DNA of 43,511 nt, from assembly GCA_029250225.1 (NCBI GenBank), contig JAQWUY010000005.1, forward strand, positions 1 through 43,511, in the 5' to 3' direction. The notes beneath the pieces are model-generated. The model had not been told where the DNA came from. It saw only the letters and a list, made by a program, of their open reading frames with translations, and made no database searches. Positions 35,774-43,511 of this stretch are shown here, piece after piece; positions within the stretch are counted from its first letter, which is position 1, and every line of letters starts with the position of its first letter. Source of the stretch: Alphaproteobacteria bacterium (GTDB taxonomy: Bacteria > Pseudomonadota > Alphaproteobacteria > JAQWUY01). A program made the position numbers and the translations under genes.

Positions 35774-35802
35774 TTGACGAGAAATTTAAAAAATAATATA
35801 AA
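35774..35802 (+). promoter_or_regulatory. Predicted promoter of the metal-exporter gene
   Basis: TTGACG at 35774-35779 and TATAAA at 35797-35802 are separated by exactly 17 bp, a good sigma-70-type match. Transcription would start at about 35809, directly at the first of two dyads. Confidence 0.6.
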
Positions 35803-35808
35803 AATATT

Positions 35809-35848
35809 GTTAGCAATCACTAACTTTTAGAATTCAATGATTCTAAAA
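35809..35848 (+). promoter_or_regulatory. Two adjacent dyads, candidate MntR operator or leader hairpins
   Basis: GTTAG (35809-35813) and CTAAC (35820-35824) form a short dyad with a 6-bp spacer. Immediately beside it TTTTAGAAT (35825-35833) and ATTCTAAAA (35840-35848) form a perfect 9-bp dyad with a 6-bp spacer. They start at the predicted +1 and end 23 bp before the exporter ATG. They could be repressor sites or RNA hairpins. Confidence 0.5.
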
Positions 35849-35871
35849 ACACATTAATTTAGGCATATGAA

Positions 35872-37035
35872 ATGACAGCATTATTAAGAATTTATAAAAA
35901 AGAAGCACTTTCTTTATTTAGAATATTAATAATTTTTGGTTTTGTTGGTTGGTTGCCTTCTTTTACTCCTGAATTGGGTGGAATTATATACCAAGCTATA
36001 TCAGATGCTTATGTTGCTGTATCGGTTTGGGTTGGATTGACGCTGATTGTTTTTTACACATTAGAAAAATTTTTAAAAATTAATTTTGCAACATTAATGC
36101 AAAAACACAAAAAATCACAAGTATTAATAGGAGCCCTTCTTGGCGGTGTCCCTGGTTGTGGTGGGTCAATAATTGTAACAACACAATATATTAAAAATAA
36201 TGCATCTTTTGGTGCGCTGGTTGCCACATTGACGGCAACGATGGGTGATGCAGCATTTTTATTAATTGCTTCTAGTCCAACAACGGCATTTTATGTTATT
36301 AGTGTTGGTGTAATAGCTGGTATAATAACAGGTTATATCGTTGATGCATTACCAAATAATAAGTGGATTGAAAAAGATAAGCGCCGACAATACAAGTCTG
36401 AGGATAAGCCTGATACAATAATTGATGCTTGGTTTTGGAAAATATTGGATTTTGTTTGGATGGTATTGTTAATTCCCGGATTCACCTTAACAATTGCCAA
36501 CTCAATGAATATTGATATTAATAAAGTTTATAGTTTTATATCCCCGCATTTTGGATTTGATTTATCTGTATTTTTAGGCGCTTTAACTATTGCTATATTT
36601 TTTGCTCGCCCTAGTGAAAACAATCCCATAGATTTATCTAGTCGTGAATATGTTCCGATTGTGCGCCGAGTTGTTGCTGAAACTTCGTTTATTGGCGCTT
36701 GGGTTTTATTAGGATTTTTGATATATGAAGTTACTATATATGTTTCAGGATTTGATTTAAAACAATTATTTGTAACTATTGCTCCAATAGTTCCGCTAAT
36801 TGGCGTTTTAATTGGCTGGTTGCCTGGTTGTGGCCCGCAGATTTTAGTAACTACATTATATATAAATGGGATTATACCTTTTTCTGCCCTTATGGGTAAT
36901 GCTATATCAAATGATGGCGATGCATTATTTCCTGTCCTTGCGATAGCTCCAAGAGCAGGAATTTTGGCTACATTGTATAGTAGTATTCCTGCATTAATAG
37001 TTGCTTACCTAATTTATTTTGTTAACGGCATTTAA
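35872..37035 (+). CDS. Ten-TM putative metal (manganese) exporter
   Basis: A 387-aa polytopic protein with about ten hydrophobic segments arranged as two related halves. Each half contains a PGCG motif: LGGVPGCGGSIIVTTQY at about residue 88 and GWLPGCGPQILVTTLY at about residue 318. Related GDAAFLLIA and GDALFPVLAIAP segments also occur in both. This is the pattern of the putative ten-TM heavy-metal exporter family (ArsP_2-like, often annotated putative manganese transporter). The divergent mntR gene supports Mn(II) as the substrate. No yybP-ykoY-type riboswitch is recognisable upstream. Arsenic or another metal remains possible. Confidence 0.68.
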   Translation: MTALLRIYKKEALSLFRILIIFGFVGWLPSFTPELGGIIYQAISDAYVAVSVWVGLTLIVFYTLEKFLKINFATLMQKHKKSQVLIGALLGGVPGCGGSIIVTTQYIKNNASFGALVATLTATMGDAAFLLIASSPTTAFYVISVGVIAGIITGYIVDALPNNKWIEKDKRRQYKSEDKPDTIIDAWFWKILDFVWMVLLIPGFTLTIANSMNIDINKVYSFISPHFGFDLSVFLGALTIAIFFARPSENNPIDLSSREYVPIVRRVVAETSFIGAWVLLGFLIYEVTIYVSGFDLKQLFVTIAPIVPLIGVLIGWLPGCGPQILVTTLYINGIIPFSALMGNAISNDGDALFPVLAIAPRAGILATLYSSIPALIVAYLIYFVNGI

Positions 37036-37060
37036 AAATACTTTTTTACTTAAAAAATAT

Positions 37061-37089
37061 TTGCAAATTAAAAAATACTTGTATAGTAT
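37061..37089 (+). promoter_or_regulatory. Predicted promoter of metK
   Basis: TTGCAA at 37061-37066 and TAGTAT at 37084-37089 are spaced by 17 bp. Initiation would be at about 37096, at the base of the leader hairpin, so the whole leader would be about 68 nt. Confidence 0.5.
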
Positions 37090-37095
37090 GTTTTT

Positions 37096-37163
37096 GAGCA
37101 ACTTGCTGTTCGCGCAAGTTTTTTTAACCCACCACCGGATAGGCTTTTAAAAAGGGGGTATCT
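37096..37163 (+). promoter_or_regulatory. Structured metK leader, possible SAM-responsive element
   Basis: AACTTGC (37100-37106) pairs with GCAAGTT (37114-37120) around a 7-nt loop and runs into seven T residues (37119-37125), which looks like an intrinsic terminator or attenuator in the leader. Downstream, ACCC (37127-37130) can pair with GGGT (37156-37159), which is part of the strong AAGGGGG ribosome-binding site 5 nt before the ATG. Leaders controlling metK are often SAM-sensing, but I cannot align this to SAM-II, SAM-V or SAM/SAH classes with confidence. Confidence 0.45.
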
Positions 37164-38354
37164 ATGACAAAATATTATTTTACATCTGAATCAGTATCTG
37201 AGGGACACCCAGACAAAATATGCGATAGAATTTCTGACGAAATTTTGGACTTGTGTTTGCGCAAAGATCCATTTGCAAGAGTGGCTTGTGAAACTCTAGC
37301 TACAACTAACCATATTACACTAGCAGGCGAAATTCGCGGTAATGGAATTACTGATGAAAACGGCAACATTCTTGAAGCCGTGAAATCGGAAATGGACCAA
37401 GTAGTCCGCTCTGCTGTTAAAGAGATTGGCTATGAACAAAACGGATTTCATTATAAAAACTTAACTATCGATAACAGATTACACGGGCAATCACCAGATA
37501 TTGCACAAGGTGTAGATGGGGGAAGTGGTAAGCACAAAGAAGAAGGAGCTGGCGACCAAGGCATTATGTTTGGTTTCGCAACAAATGAGACAGAAAATTA
37601 TATGCCACCGGCTATCTATTATAGCCACCGCATTTTACAAGAATTATCAATAATTCGCCGAAGTCCTAAAAACCCTGGTTTTGGCCCTGATATGAAATCA
37701 CAAGTAACACTAGAATTTGTTAATCATAAAGCAGTTGGAGTAGGAAACATTGTTGTTTCTACACAACATACAGAAGAGTTCGAATATGATGATTTACGAA
37801 ATGTTGTAAAATCTGTTGTTGATGATGTTTTACCTTGGCCTGTACAAGATGAAAATTTATTTGTAAACCCAACAGGTAAATTCGTAATTGGAGGCCCTGA
37901 TGGCGATGCAGGACTTACGGGGCGAAAAATTATAGTTGATACTTATGGTGGATCTGCACCGCACGGTGGCGGAGCTTTTTCAGGTAAAGATCCAACAAAA
38001 GTTGATCGTAGCGCAGCTTATATTGCAAGGTATATTGCAAAAAATATTGTTGCTGGTGGCTGGGCAGAACAATGTATGATTCAGTTGTCATATGCTATTG
38101 GTGTTGCAAAACCAATGTCTATTTTTGTTGATACTTACGATACAGGCACAGCAAGTGACGAAAGAATTATAGAAGCAATCAATAAATCAATAGATTTATC
38201 ACCTTATGGAATACGAACTCATTTGCAATTAAATAAACCTATTTATGCATTAACAAGTTCATATGGTCATTTCGGAAGAACACCTACAACACACGGTCAT
38301 TTTCCATGGGAAAAGAATGATTTAATTGATGAGCTTAAAAAGCACTTAGATTAA
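37164..38354 (+). CDS. metK: S-adenosylmethionine synthetase
   Basis: MetK makes S-adenosylmethionine from methionine and ATP. The 396-aa protein has [20 protein letters not shown] at the N-terminus, [12 protein letters not shown] (ATP-binding loop), [17 protein letters not shown] and the P-loop-like [19 protein letters not shown], all intact. The C-terminal [15 protein letters not shown] is also conserved. The start has a very strong AAGGGGG ribosome-binding site, which the leader may sequester. A long hairpin follows the stop. Confidence 0.98.
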   Translation: MTKYYFTSESVSEGHPDKICDRISDEILDLCLRKDPFARVACETLATTNHITLAGEIRGNGITDENGNILEAVKSEMDQVVRSAVKEIGYEQNGFHYKNLTIDNRLHGQSPDIAQGVDGGSGKHKEEGAGDQGIMFGFATNETENYMPPAIYYSHRILQELSIIRRSPKNPGFGPDMKSQVTLEFVNHKAVGVGNIVVSTQHTEEFEYDDLRNVVKSVVDDVLPWPVQDENLFVNPTGKFVIGGPDGDAGLTGRKIIVDTYGGSAPHGGGAFSGKDPTKVDRSAAYIARYIAKNIVAGGWAEQCMIQLSYAIGVAKPMSIFVDTYDTGTASDERIIEAINKSIDLSPYGIRTHLQLNKPIYALTSSYGHFGRTPTTHGHFPWEKNDLIDELKKHLD

Positions 38355-38373
38355 TCTTTTAAGATATCTTACG

Positions 38374-38430
38374 AGCCAGTCTTGATACTTATAAATTATA
38401 AATATCAGATTGGCTTGTTTCTTTATATTT
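38374..38430 (+). terminator. Long hairpin after metK, probable terminator
   Basis: AGCCAGTCTTGATA (38374-38387) pairs with TATCAGATTGGCT (38403-38415) with one G-U pair and one bulged T; the loop is 15 nt. A T-rich stretch follows (TGTTTCTTTATATTT). The U-run is imperfect, so termination efficiency is uncertain. Confidence 0.55.
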
Positions 38431-38432
38431 AT

Positions 38433-38466
38433 AAAAAAATCCCCTATTTTTAAATAAAACAGGGGA
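38433..38466 (-). terminator. Strong intrinsic terminator on minus strand
   Basis: On the minus strand TCCCCT and AGGGGA form the base, an A/C mismatch and a TTTT/AAAA segment extend the stem around a 5-nt loop, and TTTTTTT follows. It lies 217 bp beyond the ald stop, the only upstream minus-strand gene, so it ends either the ald transcript or a small RNA. Confidence 0.7.
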
Positions 38467-38682
38467 ATTAAGTTTAATAGTACATAGAAAGATATCTATT
38501 AAAACAGATTAGTAATAAAATATTTCTAATCCTTATTGAAAGAACTAGCGAGTTTTTCAATATTAATACTATACATAATCTAAAGTAGTATATGGTTGCA
38601 AATTTTATAAAAATACAACCTAAACACACAATAATTTTAAACTTTTTATTAAATGTTTAAAATAATATGCACATTGCTTGGC
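38467..38682 (-). ncRNA. Structured gene-free region, candidate small RNA or ald 3' UTR
   Basis: No plausible protein gene lies between the minus-strand terminator and the ald stop. Successive dyads are present: TTTAATAG/CTATTAAA (38473-38503), a 12-bp stem with one bulge and an AGCG tetraloop (38534-38562), and GGTTG/CAACC (38594-38620). Ending in a strong terminator, this could be a small RNA processed from or transcribed after ald, or just a long 3' untranslated region. I do not recognise a known RNA family. Confidence 0.3.
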
Positions 38683-39798
38683 CTAGTTTTGGATTAATGA
38701 GCTTGGTTTTATAAAGTCATAACCTAAATCATCAGCAACTGCTTTGTAAGTTATATTACCGTTTGCTACATTTAACCCATTTAACAAGTGCTTGTCATCA
38801 GCCAATGCTTTTTCCCAACCTTTGTTAGCAATGTTAATGATAAAAGGTAGAGTTACATTTGTTAATGCAAGAGTTGCTGTTTGTGCGCAACCGCCCGGCA
38901 TATTTGCAACGCAATAATGTACAACTCCACCGATTGTATAAGTTGGGTTTTCGTGAGTTGTTGGTTTTGATGTTTCAAAACACCCGCCTTGGTCAATGGC
39001 AACATCCACAAGCACCGCTCCTTTTTGCATTGTCTTTAACATTTCTTTTGTAATTAATTTAGGTGCTTTACTTCCAGCCACTAATACAGCCCCAACCACT
39101 AAGTCGGCTTCTTTTATTAATTCCGAAATTGTTTCTTTGTTAGATATTGCTGTTTTTAATTTTGGATATTTTTTAGATAATTCTTTTAATCTTTGTTCGT
39201 CACGATCAAGAAGTGTTACATCTGCACCAACCCCTAATGCTACTTCTGCTGAATTTTCACCTACAAATCCACCACCAATAACAACTACTTTACCAGCTTC
39301 AACTCCTCGTACACCGCCCAGTAATACACCAAGACCACCCTGAGCTTTTTCAAGGCTATGCATTCCTGCTTGAATTGCCATGCGTCCGGCAACCTCACTC
39401 ATTGGTGCAAGTAATGGTAGTTTGTTGTTGTCATCTGTTATTGTTTCGTATGCAATTGCGATACATTCTGAATCAACCAAACCTTTGGTTTGTTTTGGAT
39501 CCGGTGCAAGGTGTAAATATGTAAATAATATTTGATTTGGCCTTAGCATTTCATATTCAGCTTTTTGTGGCTCTTTTACTTTTACTATCATATCTGCATT
39601 GTCGAAAATATATTTAGCATCATTAGTAATTTTAGCACCGGCCTCAATATAATCTTCGTCTTCGAATCCTATGCTCTTGCCGGCATTTTTTTCAACAATG
39701 ACTTGATGTCCGTCTTTAACTAATTCTTGTACTCCGTTTGGAACGATACCCACTCTATATTCGTGATTTTTGATTTCTTTTGGCACACCTATTTTCAT
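38683..39798 (-). CDS. ald: Alanine dehydrogenase
   Basis: Ald reversibly deaminates L-alanine to pyruvate and ammonia with NAD+. The 371-aa protein begins MKIGVPKEIKNHEYRVGI with the substrate-binding arginine, and has VKVKEPQKAEY, the catalytic FTYLHLAPD with its histidine, the Rossmann segment VVVIGGGFVGENSAEVALG, and DVAIDQGGCFETSKPTTH. An AAGGAGA ribosome-binding site lies 4 nt before the ATG. It is divergent from an Lrp/AsnC regulator across 163 bp, the usual arrangement in which the regulator activates ald in response to alanine. Confidence 0.97.
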   Translation of the reverse strand: MKIGVPKEIKNHEYRVGIVPNGVQELVKDGHQVIVEKNAGKSIGFEDEDYIEAGAKITNDAKYIFDNADMIVKVKEPQKAEYEMLRPNQILFTYLHLAPDPKQTKGLVDSECIAIAYETITDDNNKLPLLAPMSEVAGRMAIQAGMHSLEKAQGGLGVLLGGVRGVEAGKVVVIGGGFVGENSAEVALGVGADVTLLDRDEQRLKELSKKYPKLKTAISNKETISELIKEADLVVGAVLVAGSKAPKLITKEMLKTMQKGAVLVDVAIDQGGCFETSKPTTHENPTYTIGGVVHYCVANMPGGCAQTATLALTNVTLPFIINIANKGWEKALADDKHLLNGLNVANGNITYKAVADDLGYDFIKPSSLIQN

Positions 39799-39961
39799 AT
39801 TATCTCCTTGTTCGTATTGTTTTTATGTTAAGATGAGTTATATATTATATTCAGTTATTAATAAAAATTGGTTGCAAATATTGTATAATAACTATAATAT
39901 TAAACAATAAATAAACTGATAATATTAAAAATAAGCAATAAAATATCAATGGAGTAATAAA
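39799..39961. promoter_or_regulatory. Divergent ald / lrp control region
   Basis: The 163-bp gap is A/T-rich. A dyad TATTGT (39879-39884) and ACAATA (39904-39909), 19 bp apart, is a possible Lrp-type operator. GGAG precedes the regulator ATG by about 8 nt. No clear promoter hexamers could be fixed. Confidence 0.3.
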
Positions 39962-40414
39962 ATGGATAATATCGATAAAAAAATCCTTGTTGAATTACAA
40001 AAGGATTCTAGAATTACAAATGTTAATTTAGCACAAAAAGTATGTTTGTCGCCTTCGGCTTGCTTGCGTCGTGTTCAATCCCTAGAACAAAGAAAAATTA
40101 TTTCAAAATACACGACAATATTAAATCAACAAGAACTAGGACATAAAACGCAGATAATTCTCCAAATTACTTTGGCTGATCAGGGTTCTAAAAACCTAGA
40201 AAAATTTGAAAAGTCTATAATTGAAATCCCGCAGGTAATCAGTTGTATTTTAATTGGTGGAAGTTATGATTATTTGGTTAAGTTATTAGTTCGAGATATT
40301 GAGGATTACGAAGAATTACATCGAACAAAATTAAGTCAATTGCCAAACATTTCATCTTTACAATCTAATTTTACTCTTAGACAAGTTGTAAAAAGAATTA
40401 ATCCAATTTTATAA
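39962..40414 (+). CDS. Lrp/AsnC-family transcriptional regulator (probable ald regulator)
   Basis: A 150-aa feast/famine regulator. The N-terminal HTH reads IDKKILVELQKDSRITNVNL followed by CLSPSACLRRVQSLEQRKII, and the C-terminal RAM domain contains VISCILIGGSYDYLVKLLV with the ligand-binding loop, ending in RQVVKR. By location, divergent from ald, and by family precedent (AldR, BkdR-like), it probably senses alanine or another amino acid and activates ald. It forms octamers in known homologues. Confidence 0.93.
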   Translation: MDNIDKKILVELQKDSRITNVNLAQKVCLSPSACLRRVQSLEQRKIISKYTTILNQQELGHKTQIILQITLADQGSKNLEKFEKSIIEIPQVISCILIGGSYDYLVKLLVRDIEDYEELHRTKLSQLPNISSLQSNFTLRQVVKRINPIL

Positions 40415-40453
40415 TTTATGAAATAAAAAAATATTTTATATAAGTATTTAATT

Positions 40454-41800
40454 ATGAACAAAATAAAAAAACATATCGAAAAAAGTAATAAGGTTCCAAG
40501 ATATACTAGTTATCCAACCGCTCCACATTTTAACGAGGGTGTTGATAGTGATCTAGTTAATGTATGGTATAATAATTTGTACAAGAAAGTTGATAATATA
40601 TCTTTATATGTACATATTCCTTTTTGTGAAAAGTTATGTTTATTTTGTGGTTGTAATATGAAAGTTGTAAATAAATACGACCCAATTCAACAGTATTTAG
40701 ATTTGCTAGAAAAAGAAATATTATTAATCAGTAAAGCATTAAAAAATTGTCCGCACATAAAACATTTGCATTTTGGTGGTGGTTCGCCAACGGCTTTAAA
40801 AGGAGCTGATTTTAGAAAACTAATGCAAGTGTTAAAAAAATATTTTCCTATTGATGAAAAAACTGATATTGCCGTCGAGATTGACCCTAGAACTGTTGAT
40901 GATGAAAAAATGACATCTTATACAGATTCTGGAATGAATCGTATTTCATTGGGGGTGCAAGATTTCAATGAACAAGTGCAAAAATCTGTTAATAGGGTTC
41001 AGCCGTACGATTTAATAAAATTAGTAATTGATAAATTAAAAAAACAAGGTGTTAAGTCAATTAATATGGACATAATGTATGGCTTACCATTTCAAACACT
41101 AGAAACATTAGATGACACACTAGAAAAAGTTTTATCCTTATCACCGGACAGATTATCTGTGTTTGGTTATGCTCACGTTCCTTGGATGAAGGCACATCAA
41201 AAATTAATACCAGAAGAAGTATTGCCCGACACAACATTAAGATTACAAATGTATGAAAAAATTAAAAATTATTTTGTTAATAATGGTTATAAGGCAATCG
41301 GCCTTGACCATTTTGCAAAAGTTACGGACACAATGGTAGAAGCCCTTGATAATAAAAAATTAAACCGTAATTTCCAAGGTTATACAACCGACACAGCAAA
41401 TGCATTAATTGGTATTGGGCATAGTTCAATAGGATACACTCCCGATGGATATATGCAAAATTACCTTGAGCCTCAACAATATAAAAAATCTCTAGAAGAT
41501 GGTAATTTGCCAATTAAAAAAGGGTTTACTGTTTCTGATGTTGATATATTCCGCCGTAATATAATTAACGAGATTATGTGTTATTTAGAAGTTGATTTAA
41601 AAAAATATAATGATGATTGGAGTAATTTTTTCAGCGATGAAATATCTCGACTTGGTGAATTAATTGACGACAATTTAATAAGTCTTGATGATGGGGTTAT
41701 TAGAGTGCCGGACACATCAAGAAGCTTGATTAGAATTGTTTCTGCTTCGTTTGATACTTATTTAAATAATGGCAAGGGTAAACATTCATCAGCAATCTAG
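40454..41800 (+). CDS. hemN: Oxygen-independent coproporphyrinogen III oxidase
   Basis: HemN is the radical-SAM enzyme that converts two propionates of coproporphyrinogen III to vinyl groups without oxygen. The 448-aa sequence carries the HemN-specific cluster motif HIPFCEKLCLFCGCN (Cys-x3-Cys-x2-Cys-x-Cys), HFGGGSPTAL, ISLGVQDFNEQVQKSVNRVQ and MDIMYGLPFQT, so it is true HemN rather than HemW. It follows the Lrp gene by 39 bp, may be independently transcribed, and overlaps the convergent AsmA-like gene by 4 bp. No FNR-type site was recognised upstream. Confidence 0.95.
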   Translation: MNKIKKHIEKSNKVPRYTSYPTAPHFNEGVDSDLVNVWYNNLYKKVDNISLYVHIPFCEKLCLFCGCNMKVVNKYDPIQQYLDLLEKEILLISKALKNCPHIKHLHFGGGSPTALKGADFRKLMQVLKKYFPIDEKTDIAVEIDPRTVDDEKMTSYTDSGMNRISLGVQDFNEQVQKSVNRVQPYDLIKLVIDKLKKQGVKSINMDIMYGLPFQTLETLDDTLEKVLSLSPDRLSVFGYAHVPWMKAHQKLIPEEVLPDTTLRLQMYEKIKNYFVNNGYKAIGLDHFAKVTDTMVEALDNKKLNRNFQGYTTDTANALIGIGHSSIGYTPDGYMQNYLEPQQYKKSLEDGNLPIKKGFTVSDVDIFRRNIINEIMCYLEVDLKKYNDDWSNFFSDEISRLGELIDDNLISLDDGVIRVPDTSRSLIRIVSASFDTYLNNGKGKHSSAI

Positions 41801-42534
41801 AAAAGATTTTTAATTACATCGTTTAATTCTCGTTTTATTTCTTTTTCTATTGTCTTTTTTATAATTTGTTTAGCCACAATATCGTATAGGATTTTTTTAT
41901 TCAGCTCATTAATTATTATCCCGCCAATTTTACTAGCCGGCAGACCTTTTTCACCACCTACATTATAAATATTTATTTGCCCTAGGGTTACTTTATAATA
42001 TTTTTTATTAATATTTGTAAAATCAAGATGAACTTCAACATTTCGTAATGAAACTTGCTTAACAATCATATTTGGATCGTACTTTTGAGTAGGCGCCATT
42101 TTCATTTGGTTTTTTGGCTTTGATTTTTTTAGTTTTTTGTTTATTTGCTGTTCTAGCTTTGCAATGTTAATTTCACCGTTTTTATCCATATAAACGAAAA
42201 CACTTATTCCGCTAGCTTCAATACTATTAATTACTTTTACTGAATTAATAATTTTTGACATATCAATGTCTAATTTGATTTCACCAAGAACAAATATATT
42301 TTTATATTTATGACTGCGCGGACTAAGAATTTTTAAATTTTTTATACTTCCCGTGCCTTGTGATAATTTAATATCAACCGAACCTACGACGACTTTTTGA
42401 CCTGTAAGTTCTGAACCTTTTGATTGAATTTGTTGTTTAACAATATTATCTATATCAACATTGTTTATTACCCAATATGCAGAAATGCCAATAACAGAAG
42501 TAATTGCTAATATAGCGAGAAACCATTTTTTCAT
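41797..42534 (-). CDS. AsmA-like membrane-anchored protein of unknown function
   Basis: A 245-aa protein with an N-terminal signal-anchor (KKWFLAILAITSVIGISAYW) followed by a predicted periplasmic, beta-rich region. It contains the GTGSIKNLKILSP and ISVFVYMDKNGEINIAKLEQ patterns seen in AsmA/DUF748-type proteins, which are thought to act in outer-membrane lipid transport. A Lys-rich low-complexity segment lies at about residues 133-145, and a basic amphipathic helix closes the protein. The match is to the style of the family, not to a specific member. It is divergent from miaA across 69 bp. Confidence 0.6.
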   Translation of the reverse strand: MKKWFLAILAITSVIGISAYWVINNVDIDNIVKQQIQSKGSELTGQKVVVGSVDIKLSQGTGSIKNLKILSPRSHKYKNIFVLGEIKLDIDMSKIINSVKVINSIEASGISVFVYMDKNGEINIAKLEQQINKKLKKSKPKNQMKMAPTQKYDPNMIVKQVSLRNVEVHLDFTNINKKYYKVTLGQINIYNVGGEKGLPASKIGGIIINELNKKILYDIVAKQIIKKTIEKEIKRELNDVIKNLF

Positions 42535-42603
42535 TTTAGATATTCCCCATTCTTATTTTTATTTATTGATAAATATCACCATACAATATAATAATACATT
42601 ATT

Positions 42604-43511
42604 ATGAAATTTAATTCTATATATATTATAGGTGCAACAGCATCAGGAAAATCAAAAGTTGCAATTCAAGTGGCACAGAAATTGAACGGTGTTATTATTA
42701 ATGCCGATTCAATGCAAGTTTATAAAGGTGCAAATGTTGTTACAGCTAGCCCAAGTGATATAGATAAAAAATCAACCCCGCACAAATTATATAATGTTAT
42801 TGATCCATTTGATGATTTTAATGTTATTGATTGGGCAAAAATTGCCTTGGCAGAAACACAAAGCGCTATCAAAAATGATAAGTTACCTATTTTATGTGGC
42901 GGTACAGGTTTTTATACAAACAGCTTTATTAATGGCATATCTCCTATTCCAGATGTAGATGAAAATATTCGCAATGAAGTTCGCACCCTAGCCAACAATT
43001 GTAAGGGCAAACTATATGCTGAATTAATGAAGCTTGACCCTAAGATGGCAAAACAATTACAGCCGAATGACACACAAAGAATTTGCCGTTCACTAGAAAT
43101 AATCAAAAGCACAGGCAAGTCTTTATTGGATTTTCAATCTTTACCAAAACAAAAAATATCTGGCGATTTAAAACCGTTAATAGTCGGGTTGTTACTCGAT
43201 AGAAAAATTGTTTATGATAATATTAATCGACGATTTGAAGAAATGTTCGATGCTAGCGTTATTGAAGTTGAAAAATTACTAGAAAAAGGACTTTCACTAG
43301 ACAGCCAACTTATGCGCGCAATAGGCATACCTGAAATTGTTAAATATGTTCGTGGAGATTGGGATAAAAAAACTGCGATTGAAAAAGCACAAACGGCAAC
43401 TCGTCGCTATGCAAAAAGACAAATGACATTTATTCGCACTCAGTTAAACCCAGATATCGTAATTAAATCAGAAAGCGAAATCGATCAGGTTATAAATAAA
43501 TTTATTAACTA
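42604..43511 (+). CDS. miaA: tRNA dimethylallyltransferase MiaA, runs off right edge
   Basis: MiaA adds a dimethylallyl group to A37 of tRNAs reading UNN codons. From ATG at 42604 the frame is open for 302 codons to the last base; the window stops after TA of the next codon, which may be a TAA or TAG stop given that the length is already typical. Motifs: P-loop IIGATASGKSKVA, INADSMQVYKG with the catalytic Asp, PHKLYNVIDP, LCGGTGFYTNSFINGI, DTQRICRSLEI, and the C-terminal RAIGIPEIVKYV and ATRRYAKRQMTFIR. It is divergent from the AsmA-like gene. Confidence 0.93.
   Translation, partial: MKFNSIYIIGATASGKSKVAIQVAQKLNGVIINADSMQVYKGANVVTASPSDIDKKSTPHKLYNVIDPFDDFNVIDWAKIALAETQSAIKNDKLPILCGGTGFYTNSFINGISPIPDVDENIRNEVRTLANNCKGKLYAELMKLDPKMAKQLQPNDTQRICRSLEIIKSTGKSLLDFQSLPKQKISGDLKPLIVGLLLDRKIVYDNINRRFEEMFDASVIEVEKLLEKGLSLDSQLMRAIGIPEIVKYVRGDWDKKTAIEKAQTATRRYAKRQMTFIRTQLNPDIVIKSESEIDQVINKFIN

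Noticed and set aside
38593-39879. The 11-mer TGGTTGCAAAT occurs on both sides of ald (38593-38603 and 39869-39879)
   Set aside because: An 11-nt match between two AT-rich gaps is easily due to chance, and ald with its regulator is a normal conserved pair.
1-43511. CRISPR arrays, tRNA or rRNA genes, insertion sequences, prophage
   Set aside because: No regular short repeats with spacers, no tRNA-like T-loop sequences in the gaps, and no transposase, integrase or phage structural proteins were recognised.

Overview
The window is a compact, strongly AT-rich stretch of an alphaproteobacterial chromosome. The evidence is gene content and order: hemE, a probable replication origin, then ppsR-maf-aroE-coaE-dnaQ; a hemC-hemD-(Mic60-like)-hemY run; tsaE-murU-addB-addA-trxA; ihfB-lapA-pyrF; and an AccD without the usual zinc-finger cysteines, as is common in this class. 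The lineage below class level cannot be settled by eye. Shikimate, folate, heme, CoA and fatty-acid genes argue against an extremely reduced obligate symbiont. No tRNA, rRNA, CRISPR array, IS element or integrase was recognised.

Layout. (1) 1-13479, minus strand: a tight run from hemC down through hemD, a Mic60-like membrane protein with an N-terminal HTH, hemY, tsaE, a MurU-like nucleotidyltransferase, addB, addA, trxA and mnmE, then a membrane protein cut by the window edge. Many junctions overlap. (2) 13558-15550, plus: tsaD-gpsA. (3) 15552-18532, minus: rho, hemJ, hemE. (4) 18533-18854: gene-free, AT-rich, with a cluster of DnaA-box-like 9-mers between hemE and ppsR; this is the probable oriC, and flanking genes run away from it on both sides. 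(5) 18855-27371, mostly plus: ppsR, maf, aroE, coaE, dnaQ, (ABC permease on minus), recX, ihfB, lapA, pyrF, accD, folC. (6) 27379-32145: a Rad50-like ATPase with RloC-type anticodon-nuclease residues, beta-carbonic anhydrase, secB, smr and an XRE regulator. (7) 32142-37035: a CysJ-like flavoreductase whose flavodoxin domain is tandemly duplicated, uppP, and a divergent mntR / ten-TM metal-exporter pair with operator-like dyads. (8) 37164-43511: metK with a structured leader, a structured gene-poor gap, ald with a divergent Lrp-type regulator, hemN, an AsmA-like protein, and miaA, which is essentially complete but runs off the right edge.

Most genes are housekeeping: heme synthesis (hemC, hemD, hemJ, hemE, hemN), tRNA modification (mnmE, tsaE, tsaD, miaA), recombination and replication (addAB, recX, dnaQ) and envelope functions. 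The most notable observations are the RloC-like tRNase gene bracketed by a 16-nt direct repeat at the 3' end of the carbonic anhydrase gene, which suggests a one-gene defence cargo in the folC/can junction; the recent 459-bp in-frame duplication giving a reductase with two FMN domains; a short metK leader with hairpin, U-run and anti-Shine-Dalgarno pairing that I cannot assign to a known riboswitch class; and paired dyads at the start of the metal-exporter transcript.
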